The position numbers and the translations under genes are program-made. Under the pieces are notes generated by a model. The model worked only from the letters and a program-made list of their open reading frames with translations, ran no database searches and had not been told where the DNA came from. A stretch of DNA of 64,000 bases from Actinokineospora sp. NBRC 105648 (GTDB lineage: Bacteria; Actinomycetota; Actinomycetes; Mycobacteriales; Pseudonocardiaceae): NCBI RefSeq assembly GCF_030269645.1, contig NZ_BSTR01000015.1, positions 52,505 to 116,504 of the forward strand, read 5' to 3'. How positions within the stretch are numbered: the first letter of the stretch is position 1; every line of letters starts with the position of its first letter. Shown here piece by piece: positions 36,270 through 45,787 of the stretch.

Positions 36270-36498
36270 CGGGACTTGCGTACCAGCGTGGTCGGCCTCA
36301 CCGCTGCGGTTACTGTGGGACGGGATTCGCTTGGGTGCTGGTGGGGTCGGCCTATCCGCTACGGTTCACTGGGGGGGGCGGGACTCGCTTAGGTGCCAGC
36401 AGAGTCGGCCTGTCCACTGCGGTTCACTGGGGGGGGCGGGATTCGCTTAGGTGCCAGCAGAGTCGGCCTATCCGCTGCGGTACCAACGAGGTCGGGAT
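36270..36498. repeat. Tandem ~58-bp repeats up to the barstar stop
   Basis: Units begin with CGGGA at 36270, 36321, 36379, 36437 and a partial one at 36493 (lengths 51, 58, 58, 56). The consensus includes CGGGATTCGCTTAGGTGCCA, then GTCGGCCTATCCGCTGCGGT and a run of eight G. The first unit overlaps the right terminal repeat of the structured element, and the last reaches the stop codon of barstar (36499-36501), so the array forms the barstar 3' UTR. Confidence 0.92.
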
Positions 36499-36804
36499 CT
36501 AGGGCTTGCCCTCGGCCAGCACGACAGTCAGTGAGCGGTCCGGGTCGGCGAAGCCCTCTACGGCGTCGTCGAATACCTCGCGGATCGCTCGGTAGCCCGC
36601 TGGGTCGGCGTGCGCGAGTACCTCAGGGTGGGTCCAGATCACCACCACCTCGCCCGCGGGTAGCCAGGACAGGTCGACCAGGCAGTCGTAGAGGCCGTCC
36701 AAGTTGTGGCCGAACCAGCGCGGGAACGACAGGGCTGCGGCGAGCGCGGTGTACATCGCCCGTTTGCTGCGGACCTTGGTGCCGTCGACCACGTACTCGG
36801 TCAT
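36499..36804 (-). CDS. Barstar-family RNase inhibitor
   Basis: A 101-residue barstar-like protein that should bind and block the RNase made by the gene immediately upstream. Typical features are the helix SKRAMYTALAAALSFPRWFGHNLDGLYDCLVDL, in which the acidic and aromatic residues contact the RNase active site, and the closing strand SLTVVLAEG. ATG 36804 overlaps the RNase stop by four bases (ATGA), giving coupled synthesis of inhibitor and enzyme. Its stop codon touches the tandem 58-bp array. Confidence 0.92.
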   Translation of the reverse strand: MTEYVVDGTKVRSKRAMYTALAAALSFPRWFGHNLDGLYDCLVDLSWLPAGEVVVIWTHPEVLAHADPAGYRAIREVFDDAVEGFADPDRSLTVVLAEGKP

Positions 36805-37319
36805 CGGTCGGTGTCCACGACGACGAAGGACCCGTAGTGGTCGCCGGTGTAGAACAGTTCGTGGGCGGCACCGGTGACCAGCCGGCGCGGGCCGCGGTCG
36901 GGGCTGCCTGGGGTGGGCACGGTGTACTCCCGGTAGTAGCCGGACTTCTGCTGGGGCAGCAGTCGTTCACGGTTCTCGAACGGCACGCCGTCGTTGCGCG
37001 GGTAGGGGAAGGGGCCACCCCGCTCGATCAGCCGCCAGGTGACCAGGGCCTGCTGCGGTAGCTCGGACAGCGCGCTGACGGCCAGGCCGGACGCTGTCCC
37101 CGGCACGGTAGCGCTCGCGCGGGCCGTGGTCGTGCCACCGGGCCTGGTCGTCGTGCCGGACTTGGTGGCGGGGCTGGGCGGGGTCGTGGCGGAGGCCGAC
37201 ACCGAGGGGGTCGGCGGGGTCGCCGAGTCCCGCTGGGCCTGCCGTTGCGCGAGCCAGCCCGCGACCACCAGCAGGACGAGGCCGACCAGCGCGGCCGTGA
37301 TGCGTTTGCGCGAACCCAC
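36801..37319 (-). CDS. Exported guanyl-specific ribonuclease (RNase Sa/barnase type)
   Basis: A 172-residue microbial ribonuclease. An N-terminal hydrophobic segment (residues 7-24, ITAALVGLVLLVVAGWLA) acts as signal or anchor, then a Thr/Pro/Ser-rich linker (25-75) and the catalytic domain, which follows RNase Sa: FENRERLLPQQKSGYYREYT, with E131 (YREYTV), R142/R146 (RGPRRLV) and H161 (GDHYGSF) at the expected catalytic places. It is translationally coupled to barstar. The linker suggests the enzyme may remain cell-associated. Confidence 0.92.
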   Translation of the reverse strand: MGSRKRITAALVGLVLLVVAGWLAQRQAQRDSATPPTPSVSASATTPPSPATKSGTTTRPGGTTTARASATVPGTASGLAVSALSELPQQALVTWRLIERGGPFPYPRNDGVPFENRERLLPQQKSGYYREYTVPTPGSPDRGPRRLVTGAAHELFYTGDHYGSFVVVDTDR

Positions 37320-37328
37320 CCGATCAGC

Positions 37329-37550
37329 CTACGAATCGGGGTCGGCGCCCGGGCGCGACCCCAGTGGCGTCTCGTCGCGAGCGGGACCGAAGCGGGCCGA
37401 CGCGTAGTCCACGACCCGGTCGATGAACCAGGCCAGCACCACGCACACCGGCAGCAGGATGGCCATGACCAGGGCGAACTGCAGCGGGAACGAGAGCTGG
37501 ATCAACCACAGCTCCACGTCGTTCCACCAGTCCGAAAGCCCCTGCAGCAC
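37329..37550 (-). CDS. Small single-span membrane protein
   Basis: A 73-residue protein with one strong transmembrane helix (about residues 20-43, FPLQFALVMAILLPVCVVLAWF), an amphipathic Trp-rich N-terminus (MLQGLSDWWNDVELWL) and a hydrophilic tail. GTG 37550. It ends 9 bases before the RNase start on the same strand, so it probably shares the RNase-barstar transcript. No family recognised. Confidence 0.65.
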   Translation of the reverse strand: MLQGLSDWWNDVELWLIQLSFPLQFALVMAILLPVCVVLAWFIDRVVDYASARFGPARDETPLGSRPGADPDS

Positions 37551-37618
37551 GGACCCGAGAGTAGACCTAGACCACTTCCGCGGGGCGCGGGGCGTCGGGC
37601 GTGGCTAAGTTCAGGGAC

Positions 37619-38584
37619 ATGTTCGCCGTCTACGCCACCGAGCCCAGCCCGGACGACCCGCTGGCCGCGCTGGCCGCGGGCGACCGGCCCGAACCCGAGG
37701 TGCCCGCCGGGTTCGTGGCGGTCACGGTCAAGGCCGCCAGCCTGAACATGCACGACCTGTGGACCCTGCGCGGGGTGGGCATCAAGGCCGACCGGTTCCC
37801 GATGACCCTGGGCTGCGACGGCGCCGGTGTGCTGGCCGACGGCACCGAGGTGGTGCTGCACTCGGTGATCAGCGACCCCGACTGGTACGGCGACGAGACC
37901 CTGGACCCGAAGCGCACGCTGCTCACCGAGCGGTTGCAGGGCACCTTCGCCGAGACCGTGGTGGTCCCCGCGCGCAACGTGCTGCCCAAGCCCGCGGGCC
38001 TGAGCTTCAGCGAGGCCGCCTGCATGGGCACGGCCTGGCTGACCGCCTACCGGATGCTGTTCGTGAAGTCCGGCCTGCGCCCCGGGCAGACGGTGCTGGT
38101 GCAGGGCGCCTCCGGCGGCGTGTCCACCGCGCTGATCACCCTCGCGCACGCCGCGGGCCTGCGCGTGTGGGTCACCGGCCGGACCGAGGAGAAGCGCGCC
38201 CTGGCGAAGAGGCTGGGCGCGCACCAGGTCTTCGAGTCCAACGCCCGGCTCCCCGAACGGGTCGACGGGGTGTTCGAGACGGTCGGCAAGGCCACCTGGG
38301 AGCACTCGATGCGCTCGCTCAAGCCGGGCGGGGTCATCGTGGTGTCCGGGTCCACCAGCGGCCCCGACCCGAGCGCCGACCTGCAGCGGCTGTTCTTCCT
38401 GCAGCTGCGGGTCATCGGCGCCACCATGGGCACCCGAGACGAGCTGGGCGACCTGCTGTCGTTCTGCGACCTCAAGGGGATCCGCCCGCTCATCGGGGCG
38501 GAGCTGCCGCTGGAGCGGGCCCGTGAGGGCTTCGAGCTGATGCTCGCGGGCGACACGGCGGGGAAGATCGTCTTCACCCGCTGA
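37619..38584 (+). CDS. Zinc-free MDR-family quinone oxidoreductase-like protein
   Basis: A 321-residue medium-chain dehydrogenase/reductase. The GroES-like half has VTVKAASLNMHDLWTLRGVG and MTLGCDGAGVLADGTEVV, without the structural-zinc Cys cluster. The Rossmann half shows TVLVQGASGGVSTALITLAH and the typical GVIVVSGSTSG. It should be an NADPH-dependent reductase of quinones or enones; the substrate is unknown. ATG 37619 is used; GTG 37601 would add six residues. It is convergent with the PHA-synthase-like gene. Confidence 0.87.
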   Translation: MFAVYATEPSPDDPLAALAAGDRPEPEVPAGFVAVTVKAASLNMHDLWTLRGVGIKADRFPMTLGCDGAGVLADGTEVVLHSVISDPDWYGDETLDPKRTLLTERLQGTFAETVVVPARNVLPKPAGLSFSEAACMGTAWLTAYRMLFVKSGLRPGQTVLVQGASGGVSTALITLAHAAGLRVWVTGRTEEKRALAKRLGAHQVFESNARLPERVDGVFETVGKATWEHSMRSLKPGGVIVVSGSTSGPDPSADLQRLFFLQLRVIGATMGTRDELGDLLSFCDLKGIRPLIGAELPLERAREGFELMLAGDTAGKIVFTR

Positions 38585-38641
38585 GCCCTTGGCGGCCGGG
38601 CTCCCCCTTGTTTCCCTGCTTCCCCTACGCCAAGTGTGACT

Positions 38642-38700
38642 ACGGGCTGTATCTGCTTGTCAAGGCGGGAGAGATGCCTTGACAAGCAGATACAGCCCGT
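38642..38700. terminator. Perfect 25-bp hairpin, bidirectional terminator
   Basis: A 25-base arm (38642-38666, beginning ACGGGCTGTATCTGC) pairs perfectly with 38676-38700 around a 9-base loop, 58 bases after the oxidoreductase stop. GTTTTGG follows on the plus strand. Because the next gene (38935, minus strand) converges, this hairpin can stop transcription from both sides. Confidence 0.85.
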
Positions 38701-38934
38701 GTTTTGGCTGCGTATGGGATGCAGGGGCGGGAGTGGTCAGCGGGGTGGGGTTTGTGGGCGGCCTGCGGGATGCGTAGTGGGGGGTCGGTGGGGGCGGATC
38801 GTCGGGGGGTGGGTCGTGGGAGGTCGGTCGGCCGGGGCGGGGGTGGGTCGGCGGGTGTGAACGGCGGGTGGGTATAGGGGCGGTCGGCTGGGGTTGGAGT
38901 GGCCGGGAGTGGTGAGCCCCAGATGGGCGAACGC
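38701..38934. other. G-run-rich non-coding spacer
   Basis: The plus strand is strongly enriched in runs of three to six G (for example GGGGGGTGGGTCGTGGGAGG), with few C runs, between convergent genes. There is no coding frame of normal composition. The sequence could form G-quadruplexes in plus-strand DNA or RNA. Confidence 0.7.
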
Positions 38935-39993
38935 TCAAGCGGCGTCGAGGCGGTCCTGGAACTCGTCGACCAGTGGCCAGGTCGCCTGGCGCGCGGCTCG
39001 GCCGGTGAGCACACCGAGGTGCCCGCCCGGGGCGGTCTCGAACCGGACCTGCGCGGCCTCGGGCAGCAGGTCCACCAGCTTGCGCGCGGCCTTGACCGGG
39101 GCGATCGCGTCGGACTCCCCCGCGATCACCAGGGTCGGCTGCTTGACTCGGTCCAGGTCGATCTGGCGGCCCGCGAGTGTGAGGGTGCCCTCGGCCAGGC
39201 TGTTCGCGCGGAAGAGCTGGTGGTAGAGCTGGGCGACGGTCCGGCCGGGGTAGGCCACCATGTTCGCGGTGAACCGCTCGACGGCCTCCAGCTGGGCGAG
39301 GAATTCCCGGTCGCCGAGGTTCCTGGCGATCGCGAGTGGCTTGGTGATCTGCTTGTCCAGGGCGCTGACCTGGAACGCCCGCCGCACCAGGGGTGCCGGG
39401 ATGCCGCCGAAGGCGCGGTAGAGCGGGGTCAGGGCGTGCCCGCCGGTGGCGTTGACCAGGGGGCGCAGCGGCGCGATCAGCGGGATCGCGGTGACGTCGA
39501 ACGGGCTGGCGATCACCGTCAGCGAGGCGATCGGCCAGGCACCCATCCGGGCCGCGGTGAGCACGGACATGATCCCGCCGAGGCACCAGCCCACGACGTG
39601 CACGGGTTTACCACCGGAGTGCTCGTGCGCCGTGGCAACGGCGTTGGGGAGCACCTCGTCGACCCAGTGTTCCAGGCCGAGGGCGCGGTCGTTGAAGGTG
39701 ATCTCGCCATACTCGACGGAGTACGTGGGTCTGCCGCGGCCGACCAGGTGCTCGACCACGCTGCAGCCGCGCCGCAGGTCGAAGCACGAGTCGGGAACGG
39801 CGAGTGGGGGCACCAGCAACGTCGGGTTGCCGGTGGGCGCGACGCCGTCGGGCAGGTGGTAGGCGAAGACCGAGCGCGTCCGCCCCTCGTCGAGGAGGGT
39901 GCGGGGGACGGGGCGGTAGTCCGCCAGCCCGCCGAAGAGCCAGCGGTGCGCCACGTTGGCCACGGCGTTCTGGATGGTGTCCAGGGTGAGCAT
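38935..39993 (-). CDS. PHA-synthase-like alpha/beta hydrolase
   Basis: A 352-residue alpha/beta-fold protein. The nucleophile elbow VVGWCLGGIMSVL (G-x-C-x-G, about residues 139-151) uses Cys, as in polyhydroxyalkanoate synthases, rather than Ser as in lipases. Candidate Asp (AGESDAIAPVKAARKL) and His (GGHLGVLTGRAA) complete the triad. N-terminal NPTLLVPPLAVPDSCFDLRR is PhaC-like. It is shorter than class I PhaC (~600 residues) and no phaA, phaB or phasin is adjacent, so acyltransfer to another substrate is possible. Confidence 0.8.
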   Translation of the reverse strand: MLTLDTIQNAVANVAHRWLFGGLADYRPVPRTLLDEGRTRSVFAYHLPDGVAPTGNPTLLVPPLAVPDSCFDLRRGCSVVEHLVGRGRPTYSVEYGEITFNDRALGLEHWVDEVLPNAVATAHEHSGGKPVHVVGWCLGGIMSVLTAARMGAWPIASLTVIASPFDVTAIPLIAPLRPLVNATGGHALTPLYRAFGGIPAPLVRRAFQVSALDKQITKPLAIARNLGDREFLAQLEAVERFTANMVAYPGRTVAQLYHQLFRANSLAEGTLTLAGRQIDLDRVKQPTLVIAGESDAIAPVKAARKLVDLLPEAAQVRFETAPGGHLGVLTGRAARQATWPLVDEFQDRLDAA

Positions 39994-40071
39994 CTCGACC
40001 CCCTCGCTTAACTACTTTTGAGTAGTAAGCCCGAAGGGGTGGCCGGATCCCACTGCCTGTGGGCAAGGGCA

Positions 40072-41124
40072 CTACTTCCCGAACCGCGCCGCCAAGGCCG
40101 TGGCCGCCTCCCGCGCCTGGGCGTCGAGCCTGGCCAGGACATCGGCGACCGGCTCTTCGCCTGCGAGGGAGTACGCCTGGCCCGCCCACAGCGACATGGC
40201 CTCGGGATCGCCCGCCTGGCCTGCCGCGGCGCGGATCGGCCGGGTGAGGTTGTGCAGGTTGGGATACGCACTCGGCGCCGCTGGGTGGTCACCCATGAAC
40301 CGGTTGACCAGCCCTCGGGCCGGGCGTCCGGTGAAGGCCCTGGTAAGCGCGGTCTCCCGGCCACCCGCGGCCAACGCCGCCCGGTGTGCGGCAGGGGTGC
40401 CCGCCTCGGGGCAGCGGAGGAAGGCTGTGCCGAGTTGAGCGGCGACGGCCCCGGCGGCCAACACGGCGGCGACATCGGCACCGTGGGTGAGCCCACCTGC
40501 GGCGATCAGCGGCAGTCCAGTGGCGGCACCCACGAGACGAAGAGCAGGCAGCAAGTCGTAGAGCGGGGCACCGCCGGGGTGAGCGGGGTCGTCCCGGAAC
40601 ACGCTGCGGTGCCCACCGGCAGCGCCGCCCTGCACGCACAACACATCGGCCCCGAGGTCGGCGGCGGCCCGCCCCTCGTCCGGCGTGGTGACGGTGATGA
40701 CGACCAGCGCGCCACCGTCCTTGAGCTTGCGCACGTCCTCGGGCCGGGGAAGCCCGAACGCGAAGGAGACAACCGGCACCCCGGCCGCCACGACAACATC
40801 CACCTTCGCGGCGAAGTGGTCGTCGTCCCACGCCGCCGCTCCGGGCTCGACCCCGTAGCGCAGGGCATCGGCGCGAACCTGTTCGCGATACCCGCTCAAG
40901 TCCTCAGTGGACTGGGAGCTGGGGGCGAAGATGTTGACCCCGAACGGCTTCCGGGTGATCTCACGCGTCTGCTCGATCTGCAGGCGCAACGCGTCCGCGG
41001 TCAGCGAACCCGCGGCGAGGAACCCGAAGGCCCCCGCCTCAACGGCCCCGGCGACCAGGGCGGGCGTACTGGGCCCACCGGCCATGGGAGCGACGATGAC
41101 CGGTACCGCGAGATCGTTCAGCAC
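40072..41124 (-). CDS. Nitronate monooxygenase-like FMN protein
   Basis: A 350-residue TIM-barrel flavoprotein of the nitronate monooxygenase/2-nitropropane dioxygenase family. Landmarks: VPVIVAPMAGGPSTPALVAG, GVNIFAP, VVSFAFGLP, ADVLCVQGGAAGGH and LPLIAAGGLTHGADVAAVLA, the phosphate-binding glycines. The expected catalytic His is in QGGAAGGH. GTG 41124 is used; longer in-frame starts are Arg-rich. It lies 78 bases upstream of the PHA-synthase-like gene on the same strand. Confidence 0.88.
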   Translation of the reverse strand: MLNDLAVPVIVAPMAGGPSTPALVAGAVEAGAFGFLAAGSLTADALRLQIEQTREITRKPFGVNIFAPSSQSTEDLSGYREQVRADALRYGVEPGAAAWDDDHFAAKVDVVVAAGVPVVSFAFGLPRPEDVRKLKDGGALVVITVTTPDEGRAAADLGADVLCVQGGAAGGHRSVFRDDPAHPGGAPLYDLLPALRLVGAATGLPLIAAGGLTHGADVAAVLAAGAVAAQLGTAFLRCPEAGTPAAHRAALAAGGRETALTRAFTGRPARGLVNRFMGDHPAAPSAYPNLHNLTRPIRAAAGQAGDPEAMSLWAGQAYSLAGEEPVADVLARLDAQAREAATALAARFGK

Positions 41125-41258
41125 ACGCGCGACCGTACCCCGACACCCACCAAGCCGGCGGCGCCGCCAACCCGCACTCGGTCGCCACCACCGCGCGACG
41201 CCAAGCCCGCCCACGCCAACACGGTGATCGAATTCCACTCAGCCGAACGCCGGCGCCA

Positions 41259-42173
41259 TCAGCCGCCGCAGCCGCCACCACCGCCGCAGCTGCTCCCGCT
41301 GCTGCAACTGCTTCCGCTGCTGCAGCTACTCCCGCTGCTGCAACTGCTGCTACCGCTGTCGGTCCACGAGCTGCTGGACGAGTTCGCCGCGGACGGCACG
41401 TGCTGGGCGAAGATCGCGCCGAGTTCCTCGTCCGGGTAGGCGACCAAGCCGTAGAGGGCGACCGGGGCGAGAACACCGATGCCGAACAGGCCGGCCGCCG
41501 CCATCCCCCCGCCGGTGCGGGGTGTGCTGCTGCGGGCGCGGGCCAGCGCCGCGAGGCCGTAGCGGGTGGGCTTCTGCCGGACCGTGCCGAGGCAGATCCG
41601 AGCGATGAGCCACACCAGCAGCGTGGCGGGCAGGGACAGCGCGAGGTAGGTGACCGGCCGCTCCAGCGAGATGCCGTTGACCAGTCGGACCACGCCCACG
41701 ACGAAGATCACGCCGAGGAGCCAGTGCACCTTGCGGATGGCCCGGCCGCGGCCGGAGGTCAGGTAGCCGCGCTGGACGAGTCCCTCGGTGAGCCGGTTGG
41801 CGAGGTCGCTACCGCGGAAGCCGAGTGTCCCGCGCGAGGTGAGCCGGTGCGATGAGCCGAGCTTGCTGAGCACCTGCGCCTGCACCTGGTCGGCGGGCGA
41901 CCCGGTCCCGGTGGGCGTGGCCACCCCGGACCGGCTGACGCGCAGCGCTCCCCGGGCGACGAGACCGGCCACCGCCGTGTCCTCGACGCGGGTGGGCCCG
42001 CCCGCCAGCATCGCCAGCTCGTAGCTGTCGAGCTGACCGCTGTCCCGGGCCGCCTGCCCGTTCCCCATCCGGGTGGCGAACGCGACGATGACCACCAGGA
42101 GGAAGACGGCGGCGACCGCCACCCAGTAGATCTGCAAGAAGACCGGGCCGGACAGGCCCCACGGTTCGTCCAT
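41259..42173 (-). CDS. TIGR04222-family membrane protein with Cys/Ser repeat tail
   Basis: A 304-residue actinobacterial membrane protein. One N-terminal helix (about residues 12-33), a cytoplasmic-like domain (SYELAMLAGGPTRVEDTAVA), then helices at about 155-172, 180-200 and 225-245. The last 40 residues are low complexity: four units of SSGSSC encoded by four 18-bp tandem repeats (41287-41358), ending in GGGGGCGG. TIGR04222 proteins usually end in a Gly/Cys-rich tail; this one has a Ser/Cys version. Function unknown. Confidence 0.85.
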   Translation of the reverse strand: MDEPWGLSGPVFLQIYWVAVAAVFLLVVIVAFATRMGNGQAARDSGQLDSYELAMLAGGPTRVEDTAVAGLVARGALRVSRSGVATPTGTGSPADQVQAQVLSKLGSSHRLTSRGTLGFRGSDLANRLTEGLVQRGYLTSGRGRAIRKVHWLLGVIFVVGVVRLVNGISLERPVTYLALSLPATLLVWLIARICLGTVRQKPTRYGLAALARARSSTPRTGGGMAAAGLFGIGVLAPVALYGLVAYPDEELGAIFAQHVPSAANSSSSSWTDSGSSSCSSGSSCSSGSSCSSGSSCGGGGGCGG

Positions 42174-42264
42174 CGACCTCTCCTCACCCGCGCGCGACGC
42201 GCCCAGTGTGCAACACGATCGTGTGATCGACGCGCACTTTCCGACCAGCCGTTACATTCCCCGC

Positions 42265-42690
42265 ATGTTCACCGTGGACGACGCCGTACGCATCGCCCGA
42301 GCGGCCCACGACGGCCAACTCGACAAATCCGGCAACCCGTACATAACCCACCCCCTCCGCGTGATGCGCGGTGTGCACACCGACCACGAGCGCATGACCG
42401 CGGTGCTGCACGACGTCGTCGAGGACACCCCGGTCACCCTCGACGACCTGCGCGCCCAGGGCTGCCCGGACGAGGTCGTGGCCGCCGTCGATGCCATCAG
42501 CAAACGCCCCGACGAGTCCCAACCGGACTACCTGACCCGGGTCGCGGGCAACCCCATCGCCCGCGCGGTCAAGCACGCCGACATCGCCGACAACTCCTCC
42601 CCCGCCCGACTGGCCCAGTTGGACGCCCCGACCCGGGAACGGCTGCGGGCCAAGTACGCCGACGCCCTCGCCTTCCTGGCCCGCCACTGA
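42265..42690 (+). CDS. Small HD-domain (p)ppGpp hydrolase-like protein
   Basis: A 141-residue stand-alone HD protein resembling the hydrolase half of RelA/SpoT (MESH1-like). Residues in order: ARAAHDGQLDKSGNPYITHP (His ligands), AVLHDVVEDTPVTLDDL (HD and ED motifs), and VKHADIADNSSP (final Asp and Asn). These motifs are those needed for Mn-dependent hydrolysis of alarmones or NADPH-type nucleotides. ATG 42265 is used; in-frame ATG 42208 lacks family similarity. It is divergent from the TIGR04222 gene. Confidence 0.82.
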   Translation: MFTVDDAVRIARAAHDGQLDKSGNPYITHPLRVMRGVHTDHERMTAVLHDVVEDTPVTLDDLRAQGCPDEVVAAVDAISKRPDESQPDYLTRVAGNPIARAVKHADIADNSSPARLAQLDAPTRERLRAKYADALAFLARH

Positions 42691-43038
42691 CCAACTGCAC
42701 ACCCACCTGTCCGGGTTGACCCGCCCCGACCCGCCTGACCCCACGCCACCAAGGACGCCCACCGCCACCGGTGGTTGCCCCGCGCACGCCCCCCCGTCGA
42801 CAGGCAAACCCACCGACACCAGGACGACACAGCTCCGGCGACGCCGGACACGGACCGCGTCCACCAACGCCCCTCCCGACGCCCAGCACGCCCGACCAAC
42901 CACCGGCCGAGGCCGTGCGCCAAGGCTGGGCCAACGCCGCGCAGGTCCGAGGATCCGTCGGACCAGAGCGCCACGCAGCACCACCGCGCACCAGGGGATC
43001 ACTTCACCCCATCTCAGCGGAAAGCCTTGCCCCCCAAC
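42691..43038. other. C/A-rich non-coding spacer
   Basis: A 348-base stretch between convergent genes with plus-strand runs of C and almost no G runs; the minus strand is G-run rich. Open frames here have biased, non-protein-like composition (Pro, Thr, Arg). No hairpin terminator stands out. Confidence 0.6.
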
Positions 43039-43416
43039 CTATTCACCCCCACCCGCTCGACTGTCCAATTCGGCCACTAACCGCTTCGGCGCCACCACCC
43101 GGTACGCCTGGTCGACGATCTCCCCCACCTCCGCCCAGTCCACCTCCACGTCCAGGTACACCCCCAGCCACCCCCGGTGCCCGACGTACGGCGGCCGGAA
43201 GAACCGCTCCGGGTCCTCGGCCACCATCTCCTCCTGCACGCCCGCGGGCGCCGCGCACCAGAACCCGACGCGGTCGTCGTGGTGGTGGTTGGAGTAGTTG
43301 ACGAACACCTTCTTGTCCCGCACGAACCAGGTCGGCTCGCCGTGGCTGACCCGCTCGGTCGCCTCCGGCATCGCCAGGCAGATCGCCCGGAGCCGCTCCA
43401 GTGGATCACCCTTCAT
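43039..43416 (-). CDS. MmcQ/YjbR-family protein
   Basis: A 125-residue MmcQ/YjbR (DUF419) protein: LERLRAICLAMPEATERVSH, the conserved GEPTWFVRDKKVFVNYSNHH, VGFWCAAPAGVQEEMVAEDP and GHRGWLGVYLDV. The fold is a double-wing DNA-binding-like (CyaY-like) domain; no function is established. ATG 43416; no longer start is needed. It is divergent from the DUF3224 gene. Confidence 0.87.
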   Translation of the reverse strand: MKGDPLERLRAICLAMPEATERVSHGEPTWFVRDKKVFVNYSNHHHDDRVGFWCAAPAGVQEEMVAEDPERFFRPPYVGHRGWLGVYLDVEVDWAEVGEIVDQAYRVVAPKRLVAELDSRAGGGE

Positions 43417-43506
43417 CGCCCTCGCCCTTCCCTTGTGGACCCGACCGGGAAAGAATCCCGCACAGCGCGAGACCGCGCATCGAGTTGTCCACAGGGAGCG
43501 GCACAC

Positions 43507-43905
43507 GTGAGCGAGCAGGCAGCGGGAACCTTCACCATCGACCTGTGGGACCCGCAGGACCCCTACGACGACCAGGACGGCGTCACGCTGGGCCGCACCA
43601 CGATCCGCAAGGTGTTCGACGGCGACCTGCTCGGCACCAGCGAGGTGCAGATGACCAGCGTGATGGCCGCGGCCAGCGGCTCGGCGGCGTACGTGGCCCT
43701 GGAGAAGGTGCACGGCACGCTCGGCGGTCGCAAGGGCAGTTTCGTGCTGCGGCACGCCGCGACGGCGAGCGAGGCCGGGCAGTCCTCGGAGATCACCGTC
43801 GTCCCGGGCACCGGCACCGGGGACCTCACCGGCCTGGTGGGCACCTTCGTGATCACCAAGACCGATGCCGGCCACACCTGGACGTTCGACTACACCCTGG
43901 GCTGA
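43507..43905 (+). CDS. DUF3224 protein
   Basis: A 132-residue protein matching the DUF3224 pattern: VSEQAAGTFTIDLWDPQDPY, LGRTTIRKVFDGDLLGTSEV, AYVALEKVHGTLGGRKGSFV, and ITKTDAGHTWTFDYTLG. The predicted fold is a small beta barrel (allene-oxide-cyclase-like). GTG 43507 is the first start after a plausible leader. Its stop is 35 bases from the convergent lepA stop. Confidence 0.85.
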   Translation: MSEQAAGTFTIDLWDPQDPYDDQDGVTLGRTTIRKVFDGDLLGTSEVQMTSVMAAASGSAAYVALEKVHGTLGGRKGSFVLRHAATASEAGQSSEITVVPGTGTGDLTGLVGTFVITKTDAGHTWTFDYTLG

Positions 43906-43939
43906 GACGGAGACTGAGACCGGGGCCCAGGGCGGGCCG

Positions 43940-45787
<1,848 letters not shown>

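Larger units (their letters stand above)
35852..36288. repeat. Structured inverted-pair element between echA and barstar
   Basis: A 437-base element. Outer ends 35852-35875 and 36265-36288 are 24-base inverted repeats (23 of 24 match). Inside are two copies of one ~145-base sequence in opposite orientation (35876-36020 plus strand; 36123-36264 minus strand), separated by a ~100-base centre with its own hairpins. Each copy is itself a near-perfect palindrome. No coding potential, no transposase and no target-site duplication is visible. It lies between the stops of convergent genes. I do not recognise the family. Confidence 0.92.

Noticed and set aside
35852..36288. Retron msr-msd or classical insertion sequence
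   Set aside because: No reverse transcriptase or transposase lies nearby and no target-site duplication is visible.
36270..36498. CRISPR array
   Set aside because: Repeats are directly abutting with no unique spacers, and no cas genes are nearby.
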